The notes under the pieces are model-generated. The model was not told the DNA's origin. It was given only the letters and a program-made list of their open reading frames with translations, and made no database searches. The translations under genes and the position numbers were made by a program. A stretch of 64,000 nt of DNA. It comes from Omphalotus guepiniiformis (lineage: Eukaryota > Basidiomycota > Agaricomycetes > Agaricales > Omphalotaceae). Numbering within the stretch: the stretch's first letter is position 1; every line of letters starts with the position of its first letter. Shown piece by piece: positions 43,026 through 58,575 of this stretch. The stretch lies in assembly GCA_028554645.1 (NCBI GenBank), contig JAQOOI010000078.1, positions 310,001-374,000 on the forward strand, given 5' to 3'.

Positions 43026-45121
43026 ATGCCTTCATATCCTGATATCGAAGTCTCCAAGTTAAGAGCATCCTACGACTACATTATCGTCGGTATGTCCCGT
43101 TTGGTCGTCCTATGCAGTACTAAGAATGTTCTGATCGCTTTGTCAGGTGGAGGCACAGCCGGTTGTGTGCTTGCGAACCGTCTGTCTCAAAAGGAAGATA
43201 CCACAGTCCTGCTCGTCGAACGTGGTGCTGTTGGCGATAGCTGGATAGCTAGGGTCCCACTCTTCTCCGCTCATTTCGCCTCTGATGGATCAAGATCACG
43301 GATATGGCAGTCCACGCCGCAGGTCCACCTAGATGGTCGCAGCATCAATCTTGTAGGGGGAAATTCGCTCGGTGGTTCTTCCAAGATCAACGCAACGCTG
43401 TATACGCGTGGCTTACCAGCAGAGTACAATTCCTGGAAGGAGATTTGTTCTGCAGAAGAGTGGAAATATGACAATTTTCAACCCTACTTTCTCAAGTCCG
43501 AAAGAAACCTTGACCGAAAGACAAGCGTGCAAGAGTATCACGGATCTGGAGGTGGCTATAATTCAGTCTTGATGATGCGTACGAGACGTTGACTCGCCTT
43601 TTAGGCGAATGGGCACACAGATCTCATGATAATTTGTATTGGAGGCATTCCGAGCAGTGAGTTCCGACCTCCCTTCTGGTGACGTTGTGCTAACCAGCCA
43701 ATATCTGGTTAGCATCATCAAAGCTACTTCGGCACTTGGTTTGCCTTACGTCGAAGACCCGAATTCACCGATTCAGCCCTCGCACGGTTGTTCCAAACTA
43801 CACTATAGTATTGACAGCTATGGACGGCGTAGCGCGACTTCGTACGCGTTTCTTCCCAAGCATGTACTGAAATCACGGCTGGACCGTCTGCACATCTGCA
43901 CTAATACGGTGGTTCATCGTGTACAAATCAGCGAGAATTTGTACGGGACCGTCGCCGAAGGTGTATGGGTACAGAGGAGCGATGCAACGGGCGCGACGCG
44001 CTTCGTCAGCGCGAAGAAAGAGGTCATTTTGACCGCCGGTCCTGTAGGCTCTCCGCATCTTATGCTACTCAGGTATGCAACTCGTGTTCTATTCACGTCA
44101 CTCCGTCTGACCTCATGAGTACCTGCAGCGGCATCGGGCCTGAGAAGCACCTTGAGGAGCATGGAATTACTGTGATGAAACATTTACCTGGGGTGGGATC
44201 ACATTTGGTGAATACAGTTTTCGTTTTCCCGTCACTACTCACAGGTAACTCACATATCTACCGAAGCAAGATCATCTGGCAGTTCCTGTCCAGTTTCAAG
44301 TGCCGCTATTCGATTCTCTTTCAAAGTTAGAGCTACGCCCCTGGCTCACTATCAAAGAGATATTCCTATATATCATTTTTGGTATTGGGCTTTTGCTCTC
44401 CCCAGTGTTAGAGCTCTCAGTGTTCGCCCAAACGCGACTACTCGATGAAGATTCTCGTGTTACAGCGTATACAAAGTCAGATTTGGACGGATCCTTGCCC
44501 AAGAATCGCCCGGACATCGAAATTATGCCCGTGAGTGTTATAACCACTTCAACTGTTTTGTAATGAATTATTTGGAGTATCTCGTAGATTTCTTGGGGAG
44601 ATGTAACGAAACATCGCCAGGGCGGTCTGTCTTTCTTCGCTGTCACTCTACGCCCAACCTCCTTCGGGACAGTCCGACTAGCATCTAGCGACCCCTTCGC
44701 ATCACCCAACATTGATCCAAACTACTTCAGCACAAAGAACGACCGCGCTGTAATGCGAAAAGGGATACGATTTGCGCTCCGTATGAAGGAGCAGATGTCG
44801 AACCAGGGATATCCGATCGTCGACTCACGTGTCCCGACCGGCAACACTGACGCGGAACTTGATACGTTCATGAACTCTGAGTGCCAAAGCACGAACCACT
44901 ACTCTTCTACCTGTAGGATGGCACCGGAGAATGAGGGAGGTGTCGTGGACGAGCGGCTGAGGGTTTATGGTGTGCAGAAATTGAGGATTGCAGACTCCAG
45001 CATATTTCCTGAGATTCTGAGTACTCATCTGGCTGCGCCTACTGTGGCTGTTGCCGAGAAATGCGCCGATATGGTTTTGGAAGATGCTAGGGTTGTTGGT
45101 GTAAACGGATTAGATGGTTAG
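43026..45121 (+). CDS. GMC (glucose-methanol-choline) oxidoreductase
   Basis: Exons 43026-43089, 43147-43551, 43605-43656, 43713-44072, 44129-44244, 44271-44530 and 44588-45121; 1791 nt, 596 residues. The FAD-binding loop is YDYIIVGGGTAGCVLANRLS with the VLLVERG strand. GMC signature 1 is LVGGNSLGGSSKINATLYTR and signature 2 is TAGPVGSPHLMLLSGIGP. The catalytic region has STNHYSSTCRMAPE (first His) and LSTHLAAPTVAVAEK (second His). These enzymes oxidise alcohols or sugars, often supplying hydrogen peroxide. No N-terminal signal peptide is seen, so it may be intracellular. The segment VNTVFVFPSLLT before DHLAVPVQF is longer than usual at that site, but no alternative splice keeps phase. The fourth exon has two in-frame acceptors (43697, 43712); the second fits the family length. 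Confidence 0.88.
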
Positions 45122-45319
45122 ATGAATCCAATTTGTGTTATCGTGCCTGTCGTCGGAGTAATACTGTCAAACGACTTGAATGCGATGGACTAATGTCCAT
45201 GTTTTTATCGCCGCAACGAGGAACGGGTCGTGGCACAAACATCACTAAAGAGAACTGTGTTTAGTTAGGAATTCCTCCCAAATTCAACTGTTGATTCGAC
45301 AACTACTAAGCGACATTGT

Positions 45320-46568
45320 TCACTGGTCCTCAAGGGCAATACTCTCGACAAACCAACCCACGATTCTTTTCTCCACCGGATGAGGAGCTTTTGACTTGGC
45401 GCCGACATCGAAGATGGGGTCACAATGTACACCCCTTTCTAACACATCTACCTGCACGCTACCATGCGACGTTTTGAGCGTCTCAGCAAATCGAGCAGCA
45501 GAGTCATGCAAGACTTCACGAGTCCCCGTCGTGATGAGAATGCTAATAACAACATCGCCGAGTCTGCTGAACCAATTCTCTGGCGCAGTGTTGGGCTGAA
45601 CATAGATTCTCTGAGAATCTGGGATCGACGATAGATATGCATCTCTCCACATCGCAAGGCATTTACGAGGGGTCAGGTCATATCCATTGTTTCTCTGTTC
45701 TGATTCTGACTCGCCTTCGTCGAGCAGCCAAGGAGACACTAAACAAGCGCCTGCAAACCCTCTGGTAGCTACTGATTCAGCGACAGAAGGTGAAGGATGC
45801 AAACAGTGACTCAGGAGCTGGATGACCAGATTAGCGCCGGCTGAATCGCCTGCGAAGTAGATTCTGGACGCGGGAACTCCTGTGGACAAGATACGCTTGA
45901 CGGCGAGGATGGCTTGGTTCAGTTGGGTTGGGAAGCTCGCTGGATTCAACGCTAGTTTCAATGAACGTCAGAGGAGCAACCTCGTGATGTGGGTCCGACA
46001 TACAGTATTGAAGCACCGCGACACCAAGCTGTAGTCCATGCTCCTTGACAAGCGATTGCTGAACACGATGCCAGAATTCAAGCTGAAAGTCCGAAAGTGG
46101 ACCCACAAACCCACCACCTACTCGAAATTCAGAATGATGGAGCTAGAAGGAATGCTCTGATAATTACCATGGAAGTATATTAAGACGCGCTTAGTTGTTC
46201 TCAGCCCAATCCACATGAGCACCGTGTCGTCGCCCAAGTCATCAGTAACTGTCTTGATATGAGCCTGCTTTGCCCAACTAAGATATGCAGCTGCAGTCGT
46301 TCCGGAAACAGCTTGTAATTGCCTTATGGAGAGATGCTGAAGCACGAAATACGCTGTGCTGTCGTAGAGGATTCTATTCATTGGGCGACCAGCATTCTTC
46401 TTTGACCAACGGGCTATTAGAGACGTGTACAAAAGAAAGAATGCTAGAAATAGGCGCGCTCAGTGCATGCATATTTGCTATGAACAACATGGTGGACTCA
46501 CGAATTTGTAAGAGCACAAAGTTCATATGAACTTTCTCTCCAAGCCCAAGCTTTGCAGGTTCAGACAT
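45320..46568 (-). CDS. Alpha/beta hydrolase-fold esterase (hydrolase-3 / HSL type)
   Basis: Exons on the minus strand: 46568-46502, 46443-46168, 46117-46004 and 45951-45320; 1089 nt, 362 residues. Splicing restores the oxyanion motif YFHGGGFVGPLSD. The nucleophile elbow is YFAGDSAGANLVIQLLSH, and the later acid and His are expected in ITTGTREVLHDSA and RGVHCDPIFD. A hydrophobic N-terminal segment, QIPFFLLYTSLIARW, may act as a membrane anchor, which is common in the fungal members annotated as alpha/beta hydrolase or steryl-acetyl-hydrolase-like. Substrate is unknown. It ends 199 bp from the GMC gene, in convergent orientation. Confidence 0.85.
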
Positions 46569-48440
46569 GTTGGTGAAGGACAAGTTTTGGTATATGAAAG
46601 TCCAATCCGACCTGAGAAAGCGAAGATTACACGGAATCATATATTCCAGATGCGTCCCGATGATATATTATACAGTTGATCTGATTCTTCAGAGTCTCGT
46701 AAAGCAAACAATCTCGGGTTCTACGGCCAACATGTGCACGACCATCATCCTCTTCATCAATTGTGATAACACACTAATAACGCACCTCCAACTGCGGCCT
46801 ACTTCGGACTATTGGCGACACACACGAGCCGCCCACTGTCTCCTCATGATTATTCCTTGAGGTACGAGTCAACATTTATGTCGATATTATAAGGTGCCAG
46901 TTCCGCGCCGCCAAGGGGCGATAATACTAGTAGATGAGGGTAGTTGTTGGGCTTGAGCTTGCGCCTCCGGCCCGACCTAACCGTCACGTGTCCATGTCCC
47001 GACGCCGCATGATGGCGGGCCATTGAACGGCTGGTTTCTGCAGCGACTACTTAGTAGAAGCTCGGATACTTGGGTGCCTTGCTGAGCGCTGAGCATCAGA
47101 GTATCAGAGTCTGAGGAGAAGTTGAAAAGTCAAGAAAAAGTCCAGCCTGCGTACATATGTCATCCTCCGATTGGTGATCCCGGAGAAAAGTTAATGAAGA
47201 GTCACCATTTAATAAATCATTGATGAATTTCAAAAAGCAAAAAGGTCAAAGCACATTCTCACTCAAAGTCAAAAATCCATGAGTTCAACTGGATTCGGAA
47301 AATGAGGATTTGATTTTAAAATGAGGAGAATTGAGAGGGAACATTGTTTTGGTGAAAAATGACTTGCGGACGGCTTTGACTAGGCCAGCAAAGCGAAAGG
47401 ATAAGATTGGATGAGGGAACGAAAACTGCAGAAGGCATACGTTTGTGCGGAATGAAGCACTAACTCAGGCACGGGACATATCTGTCTTCTTGAGACACCT
47501 GTGGAAGAAAGCATACAAAAGCTCAAAATACGCATCCAAAGTGAAGCAAAGTGAGGCAAAGTGTTCACAGAACAACCACTCGTCCATGCACTGAGTTTAA
47601 TAAAGAAACTAAAAGAAATCAGTGATAATAAAAAAACACAAGAAACAGATTTTGAGTCGAGTTACATGACTTGAGAAGGACGTGCTAGAGCTAAAAGTAC
47701 AGATATGCACAAATCGAAGGCAGAGAAAAGAACGGAAAAAGAAACGATCTTCGTAACAACACCAGACAGTTTCAACAACATACTATGTAAACGGCGGCGC
47801 AGCAGCGACAATTTCAGCAAAAGGGGGGGTTTCAGCGTGCGGACCCCGAAACTCCTAGAAGTAACAAGCAAATAGTACTGAGTAACAAAAAAAGGGGAGG
47901 AGACGCAGAGGGGATAGGTAGAACAATCTTTAGGGACTTCATATATAATCATCATGACAGTACGATTCGAATGTACGAGGGGGGGTATGACTAGATCTGG
48001 ATCTTCGCGACGACGACGAACGACGACAGCCATCAGGGTAGACGACAAAAGCGACACTCGAAAATGGGTTCGTTCGGGAGATAATGTGTGGGGGGAAGCG
48101 TGTCCGGGGGGGTCGAGACAACCGCATGAGAATAAATAACTGTAGAATGTGAACAAGCAAGTAGCAGTGACACCGTGACAAATGTGCGTTGATAGTACAG
48201 GAGGGGAGAGTGAGAACGCGAAACGCGAAACGATAATTGGAGGAAACTTGAACAAGCAATCCATGGAAGACTAGGCAGAGGCTGTGAGAGGGGAGAGGGG
48301 GACCACAAATTCACGACACGAAATGAATTTCATCTTCTTCCCCCTCCCTTTTAAATAGATGCTCTTGACGGCTCTTTCATCCTTCAACTTTTAATTCCCC
48401 GAATGACTCAGATGGGAAACTCTTCGATTGACTGACCAAC
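46569..48440. other. Intergenic region
   Basis: About 1.9 kb between two minus-strand genes. The right half is probably the 3' UTR or flank of the PSP1-domain gene. The 200-residue minus-strand frame at 47662-48264 has no recognised domain and no supporting context. A CACGTG (E-box) lies near 46985. Confidence 0.45.
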
Positions 48441-51400
48441 TCATTGCTCAAACCCTCCCGCGCCTTGCAATGAAGCCATCCATATCCGCGTTTTGTACAA
48501 CCTAAATCCGAATCACTATAAGACAACCGCAAAATTCTTAAGAGACAGGTGAACTCGGACGCACCTAAACAACTCCCTAACAAGCTCTCTAAAATCAATC
48601 CTCTTCTCCGCAACGAAATAAAACGTCAACTTGCGTCGATCCCTAAACCCAATCACAATTAACCCTCTCATTTCTAAAAACACACAAAAGCCCAAAAGAA
48701 CTCACCACTGATACTCAGCATCAACAACCTCCATCGGCAACTTCTTCGCCTTAACCTTACTCTGACACAACTGAAGCGCTTTAAGCTCGTCTCCCATCTT
48801 CGCAGCAAGCATCGCAGCATCCTGAGGCCCAGCCTTCCCATAAATCTGCTTCGGATTGATCTCTTTCTTCCCCCCGGCAGACGTAGGTGTGGGAGGTACA
48901 CCTACAGTAGGTGAAAGCGGACTCATTCCAGTCGATTCGTCCCATGAACCACCACCTCCACCACCACCACCAGACCCAGAAGCAGCAGCAGCAGCAGCGT
49001 CCCGACGATCCAACCACGCTTCAACCTCTCCAACAGTAATACTATCATTTACAACCCTCCCTAAATCCCTTCCCCGATCAGCTTCAACAATAACCAAATC
49101 CCCAACCCTAATCGGATTAACATCCTCAGAAGCTTGTCCATTCGTATACCCATTCGTTCCCCCAGAACCACCATTGCTACCACCGCCGCCGCCGCCGCCT
49201 TCAGCACGGAGAATCTCACTCCTAATAGCATCAGTGAGATAAAACAAATCCGTACGGCCAGCTTTAAACTCGACAATAAAAAGCCTCCAACTAAGCGGGA
49301 CAGCAGATAGCGGTAGACCTTTACCCAGCGCGTGTTCTGGACCAGCGCTAGTAGGTGTCGGCGGAGGCGGCTGGTGGTGTGTCATTCCATGGTGTCCTTG
49401 TCCTTGAGGAGGATGTGCTTGTTGTTGTGCATGCGCATGAGGATGCGCGTGGGGATGTTGAGGGTGCGCATGAGGATGACCATGCTGTTGTAGCCCATGC
49501 CCGTGTCCAAGCCCCAAACCACCTTCCATACCTAACCCACCCATCCCCATCCCCATTATCTCACCAGCATTCGACGATCTCCGACCAATAGATAACATCG
49601 GTCCTTGTTGAGGCGCAGGCCCACCTCGCATAGGTACTTGCTGCAGATGTTGTTGCTGTTGCTGTTGTTGTGGAGGAGCAAAATACCCTCCAAGCCCCAT
49701 ACTACTCCTCATAGTCGAAGGCGACACCGGAGATCCCATCCCACCAGAAACAGCCCTCGCACGCGCAGCATAGCTCGTTCCACTTCCCGTTCCGGAACCA
49801 TTCAACCCCTGAGTCTGAATCTGCTGAGGAAGCCTCTGCTGCTGCTGCTGCTGCTCTCGTTCTCGTTCGCCATCCCTATCTCTCTGCCCACCTCCACCAA
49901 CAACACCAAGAGACGAAGCGCTCGGACTACTCCCACTAGTCTCACCACCCCCACTCCCACTCCCACCACTCCTTCCACCATCAGAAGGAGACGACGAACT
50001 GCTCCGACCTTGCGCAGACGGAATATTCAAACTTCCAGACCCAATAGGCGTACCATGGTGTCCAGGACTAACACCCATACCCATCCCAATACCACCACCA
50101 ACACTCATCCCCAACCCAGTCCCCATTCCCATCCCACCATGCGTCTGCTGAGTTTGCCCCTGCTGCGAAGAAAGCGGCGCATAAACAGGCAAAGAAGACG
50201 GTTGACTCTGCTGTCCAGCAATACCAGGCGTCCCTGGCGTTCCTCTCCCATGAAACGGCGTTTGCTGCTGCTGCAAACCCCCCGTACCAACCCTCATCAT
50301 CCCGAAATTCCTCTCAAGACCAAACGGTAAATCGCCACCCGCAAGTGCGAGATCTTCATCTGAGAGCATGAGCGATCCTGTTCCTGCTCCTCCTGCGCCG
50401 GTGGTTCCAGAACCAGAACCAGAACCATCTGCATGGTCCCTCTCGTATTCGTACTCGTACCCTTCGAGTCCATCATATAGACCCCTCCCCCTTCTCGGCT
50501 GAACAATACTAACACTGTGCCTCCGACTAGTCGTCCCGCTTCCTCCTCCTGGTCCTGTTCCGCCTCCGACACCACCAATTCCAACACCACCCATCCCACC
50601 CATACCCATACCCATCACCCCAAGCGCAGCATAAACACCCGCTTTATCCCTTTCTCTCTCCCTATCACGTTCCCTCTCTGCCCGTTCCCTTTCGCGATCA
50701 CGCGAGAGGCTAGACTGCAAACCCACATTCGTCCCTCCTCCTTGCGTTCCCCACACCTCCCTAAACGCCGAACCTTCGTCAAGTAAAATCTGTCCTACGT
50801 CTCTCAAGAAAGGTGATTGATTAGTCGTGTCTTGTCTGCTCAAAAAACGTGAGTCGCGAATACTCATAGGATAAATTAAGCATAGACATACCTCCCAGGA
50901 GGTTTAATCTCCCCATACCTCCCACTCCCAATCGGTACACCAAGATACGAAGCTTCACCTCTTCCCGTTCCAAGCTCGTTCCCATTCCAACTCGCCATCG
51001 TTGACCCCAGCCCAGACGTATCGCGGGAATACCCGTGTGAATTCGTTCCTGGTTGAATTCAATCAGGATCAGTCCGAGCGTAAGGAGACCTTCTGACCCT
51101 CGAAACCAAAAACAAAAAGAAAGTAACGCGTGGAAGAAAAGGGGGGGGAGAAGACTTGAAAGGAAGCAGAAGCAGAAAAGGAGACAGAGAAAAAATATAC
51201 TACACACCAAATGGACTTCCAATAGGTAAAGGCCTAGCCACCGTCGCCGTCGCCAGACTCTGTGACCTAGACCTAGACAGATCAGGCGCGTAAGACCTGC
51301 CTCTCATCGGGTTCGGAAGTTGTGATGGTGAGAGCGACGAAGACAACGACGGCGGTAACCTCCCCACCCCAATCCCAACCCCAACCCCTCCACCACTACG

Positions 51401-52045
51401 CAAACTAGAATACGCCTCCGGACCAGGATACTCATCATACGGATCACCCCTAGCAGCCAACCTCCCAACAAACGACCCAGAATCATACTCATCCGCATCG
51501 TACGTATCATACGGGTCACCCCCACCACCACCACCACCGAATCTCCCACTAGCGTCAACATCAAATTCCGACTCATCATCTTCAAAAGTAGAAGCAAAAC
51601 TCCTATCTCTCATCGCTGATGCGAAATAAGAAGACGTAGCTGAAGCTGAAGATCCAAGACCTCCAAATGAATGAGGACCTCCAGAGAAAGACGAGCTGCG
51701 TGTTTGAGTTGGCATCGGTATACCCACTCCAACTCCCACACCAACACCAACACCGACTCCAGACGAAGGACTCAACAACCTCTGCGTACCACCCGCTTGC
51801 GAAGACCAAGGTGACCTCGCTGATATCGTCGGTGACGCAAGGAACGACGCGGGTCTATCCGACGTCGCACGAGGTGGCTGCGAAGCAGCGCGTGTATGCG
51901 GTGGATGATTACTTTGTTGCGTCGTCGTCGTCGTCGTCGTCGTAGTCGTCATCGAATTGGAGTCAGTTTGAGTTTGAGTACCCGTTGGTGTAGATGAGAA
52001 CCTATTCGTACGATCCTCTGGGGCTTGTTGCGTGTGAGACTGCAT
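48441..52045 (-). CDS. PSP1 C-terminal domain protein
   Basis: Exons on the minus strand: 52045-51208, 51048-50892, 50835-48706, 48642-48565 and 48501-48441; 3264 nt, 1087 residues. The C-terminal PSP1 domain is well conserved: LFIVEFKAGRTDLFYLTD, VGDLVIVEADRGRDLGRVVN, KQIYGKAGPQDA, ALQLCQSKVKAKKLPMEVVD, then across introns WDRRKLTFYFVAEKRIDFRE and LVRELFRLYKTRIWM. Yeast Psp1 is linked to suppression of DNA polymerase alpha defects and the domain is shared with bacterial proteins; its biochemical role is uncertain. The first 850 residues are low complexity, with Gly/Met, Gln, His-Ala-Pro, Arg-Glu and Ser runs, including polyG inside the domain between its first two blocks. The frame stays open upstream of 52045 (AELASQTQTTFNQLDKLGVP), so a 5' exon may be missing. 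Confidence 0.88.
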
Positions 52046-52825
52046 CACGAAAGCAGACGCAGGCGGCACACCAAGCTTGTCCAGTTGATTGAAAGTCGTC
52101 TGCGTCTGACTAGCCAGTTCTGCGGTAAGGTACAGGGGGTCGGGTTAAAAGATAATTTTTTTCTTCTCTGTGTTTTTTTGCGCTCGTCCCGTTTCTCGTT
52201 TCTCGTTTCGTATTCCTGTCTTTGTTCTTGTCTCGTCTAGAAATCTAAAAAAGAATTTTGTTTATAAAAGTATAGATCTCTAGTGTTGAAAAGAAAGAAG
52301 GGGGAAGGGAAGAGGTCGGCGGATCTATAGGTGTTTGCAAGGACGAAATGACAAACGGTCTTTGGGCTCGAGGTTTCTTGTATGTAGACCCTCAATTCAA
52401 ACTCTGGATCCGTCTCTGGACCTGCTGACCCCGCATTTTCCTTTTCGGGAACAGGACCCCTGGTAGTCGCGGCCGTCACGGGACAACCAAATCATCCGGG
52501 GGTCTGCCACTCTCTTTCACATTTTACGTCCACATCTATCCAATCAAAGTAGCTCCTTTGCATCATACGACAGGACATCTTCTCTTCTCACTCTCCTTTC
52601 TACAGGACACAAGATTCCTTTACCGCAATACAAAAATATCATATGTGTGACCCTGTATCGTGACCTTTGCAAAGCTGAGTTTGCATCGGATCAACAACGA
52701 ACTCCTCAGATTATGTCATATGACTCGGAGCCGAGTCTCGGCAGCTTCTGGTGATGATATGACATCAGTCCGGTCTCATTCCACAGTTTGCCTGCCAAAA
52801 CGACGACATTGTCCGCCGATTCCAC
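52046..52825. other. 5' flank of the PSP1-domain gene
   Basis: On the minus strand the PSP1 frame remains open to an AG at about 52120 (CCGCAG), suggesting one more upstream exon or a long leader. A further minus-strand frame at 52350-52479 (TRGPVPEKENAGSAGPETD) could be part of it but does not join clearly. No other gene seen. Confidence 0.4.
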
Positions 52826-52917
52826 TGGACACACCCGGAATTGAACCGGGGACCGCCCGCATTCCCACGAAATCATGCTAAGCGGGCGTGATAACCAACT
52901 ACATACACCATGTGCCC
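52826..52917 (-). tRNA. tRNA-Ala(AGC), 14 nt intron, 4 nt D-arm insertion
   Basis: The minus strand begins GGGCACATGG and ends CCGGGTGTGTCCA. The acceptor stem has the G3:U70 pair that defines alanine tRNAs. The anticodon stem CCCGC/GCGGG encloses TTAGCAT (anticodon AGC), split after position 37 by a 14 nt intron. The B box GGTTCAATTCC is intact. Compared with the neighbouring copy the D arm has four extra bases (GTGTATGTAG versus GTGTAG), which disturbs the A box and probably the D loop. It may be a defective copy. CCA is not encoded, as usual in eukaryotes. Confidence 0.85.
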
Positions 52918-53165
52918 GGCGTTTACTCGTCTCAAGTCATCCTCTAAAATCCCAAATATAATCATCACTGGCAAGCGCGAACGAGCGCTCGCCGTTCACC
53001 GCCGCCGCTCCACAACGCTCACTTGCATGCTGCTCTCCTCCAAGAGGTATGTACTCGAAACCCAGCCTCAGAAGCACTTCAGTGTCTCGCTAAGCGATGC
53101 AAAACCTTCTCAACAACCGTAAAACCGATCTCACACTTGACAAAAGTCCATCACGAATGCTTTAC

Positions 53166-53269
53166 TGGACACACCCGGAATTGAACCGGGGACCGCCCGC
53201 ACACTCAGTTCTAGTAGTACCAGTCAACGCATGCTAAGCGGGCGTGATAACCAACTACACCATGTGCCC
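53166..53269 (-). tRNA. tRNA-Ala(AGC) with 30 nt intron
   Basis: The minus strand begins GGGCACATGG and ends CCGGGTGTGTCCA. Without the intron it is 74 nt: a 7 bp acceptor stem with G3:U70, a normal D arm (A box TGGTGTAGTTGG), an anticodon loop TTAGCAT reading AGC, and the B box GGTTCAATTCC. The intron lies in the standard place after position 37 and shares no sequence with that of the first copy. The exonic parts of the two genes are otherwise identical apart from the D-arm insertion, so they are recent duplicates or conversion partners. Confidence 0.95.
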
Positions 53270-53360
53270 ATGGATCGTGCAGTGTCCATCCAGCTTTCAT
53301 GTTCGCGACCGAGCACCACAGATCATCGAAGAAACTGTAAAGAAAGAGTCATCGTTATAC

Positions 53361-54471
53361 CTACGACACACCCCCAGCCATCCCAACCAACAACTCTTCT
53401 CTAATCCGAATCAACCTCATTTGTTCGTCCCGTGCTTTCCGTAGTTCGGTCCTTGCGAGGTCGAGGTTCTATGGGTGGTGGGTAAAAGGGTATGTATCGT
53501 AGGCGGTACCGGTAAGTATCCAGCGTTATGAATGAAAGAGGGAACAAAGAGGTGAAGAAAAAAACGAGGGGGGGTACGAATATAGAAACAAATCTTTGAG
53601 TCTCCGAAACTCGACAAAGAGAAAGAGAAAGACTCCGAGACGAGAAAATCGAAAGAGCATTAACTCGGTACTCACACTCGGAACACCACCAAAAACTTTC
53701 ACCTCCGCTCTTTTCCTCTTGATCTCCTTCTCGATCTCGCGGTTATTCGTTTGTTGCTCTGTGAGCTCTGTGATTGTCACTGATTCTTGCTGTGCTTGTG
53801 CTTGTGCTTGTGCTTGTTGGGTAAGAATATCAAGTTGTTTGTGGTATTCTTTCGCTTTGATGAGAATTGAGGTTCGTTGGTGGTTGATTGATTCGAGTGA
53901 TTCCGTCGTGTCTACGGCTTCGAGAGAGTCGAAGTACGCTGACCATCTGGTAAGTGGTATGAGCATCGGGTGAGGGGAGTACATAAATCAGAACATGAAA
54001 GGTAAGTTATATCATAAAAGGCTCATTCAAACACATACCTCCGTATCAACCCAACCTCAAACTCAACCTTCGCAATATGAGCTCTAAGTTCCTCCTCTAC
54101 GAATGCCGCGCGATGGAGGGAGGAGTTGAGTGTGTACTTGAGTGTTGAGAGGTTTGTTATTGCATTGGCGTATCTATGTAGCTGCGTTTCAGTTCAAGGA
54201 ATGCGATTGTGGTCGGACCCAGGTAAGCCTCACGAAGAAATCGAAATATCATCAATACCCAAAACATCCGCTACCCTTACTAGAACTCCAAGTCGAGTTT
54301 CAACGTCTTGACGGAGTCGTACCGCGTTCAAACGCTCGAGGTACTTGTCTGTTTCTACCAATATAACATTCAGTATTAGCATTACTACCACTCGTATCAT
54401 GTAAAAGTAATCGCACCTGAGCTTGATCTTGAGTTTGTATATCCTTCATCATGATTTGCAGTGGCAGACAT
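53361..54471 (-). CDS. Small coiled-coil protein of unknown identity
   Basis: Exons on the minus strand: 54471-54417, 54354-54281, 54181-54039, 53946-53676 and 53468-53361; 651 nt, 216 residues, all junctions in phase. The protein is almost entirely predicted helix with heptad character: ETDKYLERLNAVRLRQDVET, then EEELRAHIAKVEFEVGLIRR, a Gln/Ala run (QQAQAQAQAQQ), EIEKEIKRKRAEVKVFGGVP and LARTELRKARDEQMRLIRIR. Such short all-helical proteins are often subunits of kinetochore, augmin or mRNA-export (THO) complexes, but no family was recognised with confidence. Its stop lies about 90 bp from the second tRNA-Ala gene. Confidence 0.78.
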
Positions 54472-54768
54472 GAGCGCGCAGCGTGCGTGACTCGCTTAAC
54501 AGAGCCAGGGGTTCGTTGAACAGGGGGGATCGAACCACACAACGCGTACGCGTACACAAGTACAAATTTAAATACAAACAACAAACCAAAACCAAACCAA
54601 AACCAAATGCCATTTGCGCCACTCATATGGTTGATCTTTTTCAACATACCCCTCCAACTACCCAACGTACCCAACATTTTCTTTGAGCTTAACTTGCTAC
54701 CCTCGCCCTAGCTCCCTCTCCATAAATCGCTTCTTCACATAGTAAACCAAACCTGGGCTGGCTTCGAG

Positions 54769-55204
54769 ATGAAAGTAACGGTCAAAAACTGGCACGCTGT
54801 TGCTCAATGGCGTTGGGCAACTGGTACAGAGCAAGATGATTCTGACGAGAGTGATGTATGCGGGATTTGTCGTGTTCCGTATGAAGGGTGTTGTCCGTCT
54901 TGTAAGATTCCAGGGGATGATTGTCCGCTTAGTGAGTTTGTCGTCTCTTGCCGTGCAAGAGAGGGAGTTTTGTTGATGGGATTTCTGTTTGACTTGCGTT
55001 GGGGTAGTATGGGGCGAATGCAGCCATGTATTTCATATGCATTGTTTATTGAAATGGATAGGGACTGCTGCGTCTAAACAGCAGTGTCCGATGGATAGAA
55101 GAACGTGGGGTGAGTTTTCCTACCGTTTTTTTCTTGCGTTTTTCGTTTCATTCAACGGCGTCTCTGCAGTAACCGCAGAGAGAAAAATAGGCAATTCGTC
55201 GTAG
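54769..55204 (+). CDS. APC11: Anaphase-promoting complex subunit 11 (RING-H2)
   Basis: Exons 54769-54931, 55008-55109 and 55170-55204; 300 nt, 99 residues, close to the usual 84-100. The protein starts MKVTVKNWHAVAQWRW, the conserved Apc11 N-terminus. The RING-H2 zinc ligands follow: CGICRVPYEGCCPSC, then GDDCPLIWGECSHVFHMHCL and KQQCPMDRRTW. With Apc2 it forms the catalytic core of the APC/C ubiquitin ligase, which drives mitotic exit. The pair of introns sits within the RING. Identification is firm. Confidence 0.95.

Positions 55205-58575
<3,371 letters not shown>

Noticed and set aside
43682..43698. Alternative acceptor at 43697 in the GMC gene
   Set aside because: It is in frame but adds five residues where the family has a fixed length; kept only as a possible minor isoform.
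47662..48264. Minus-strand frame of 200 codons downstream of the PSP1-domain gene
   Set aside because: No family pattern, lies in the presumed 3' flank, and the hydrophobic composition follows from an AG-rich tract.
49605..50330. Plus-strand Arg/Thr/Pro-rich frame of 241 codons opposite the PSP1-domain gene
   Set aside because: Antisense shadow of the Gly/Ser-rich low-complexity coding region; the composition follows from the repeat.
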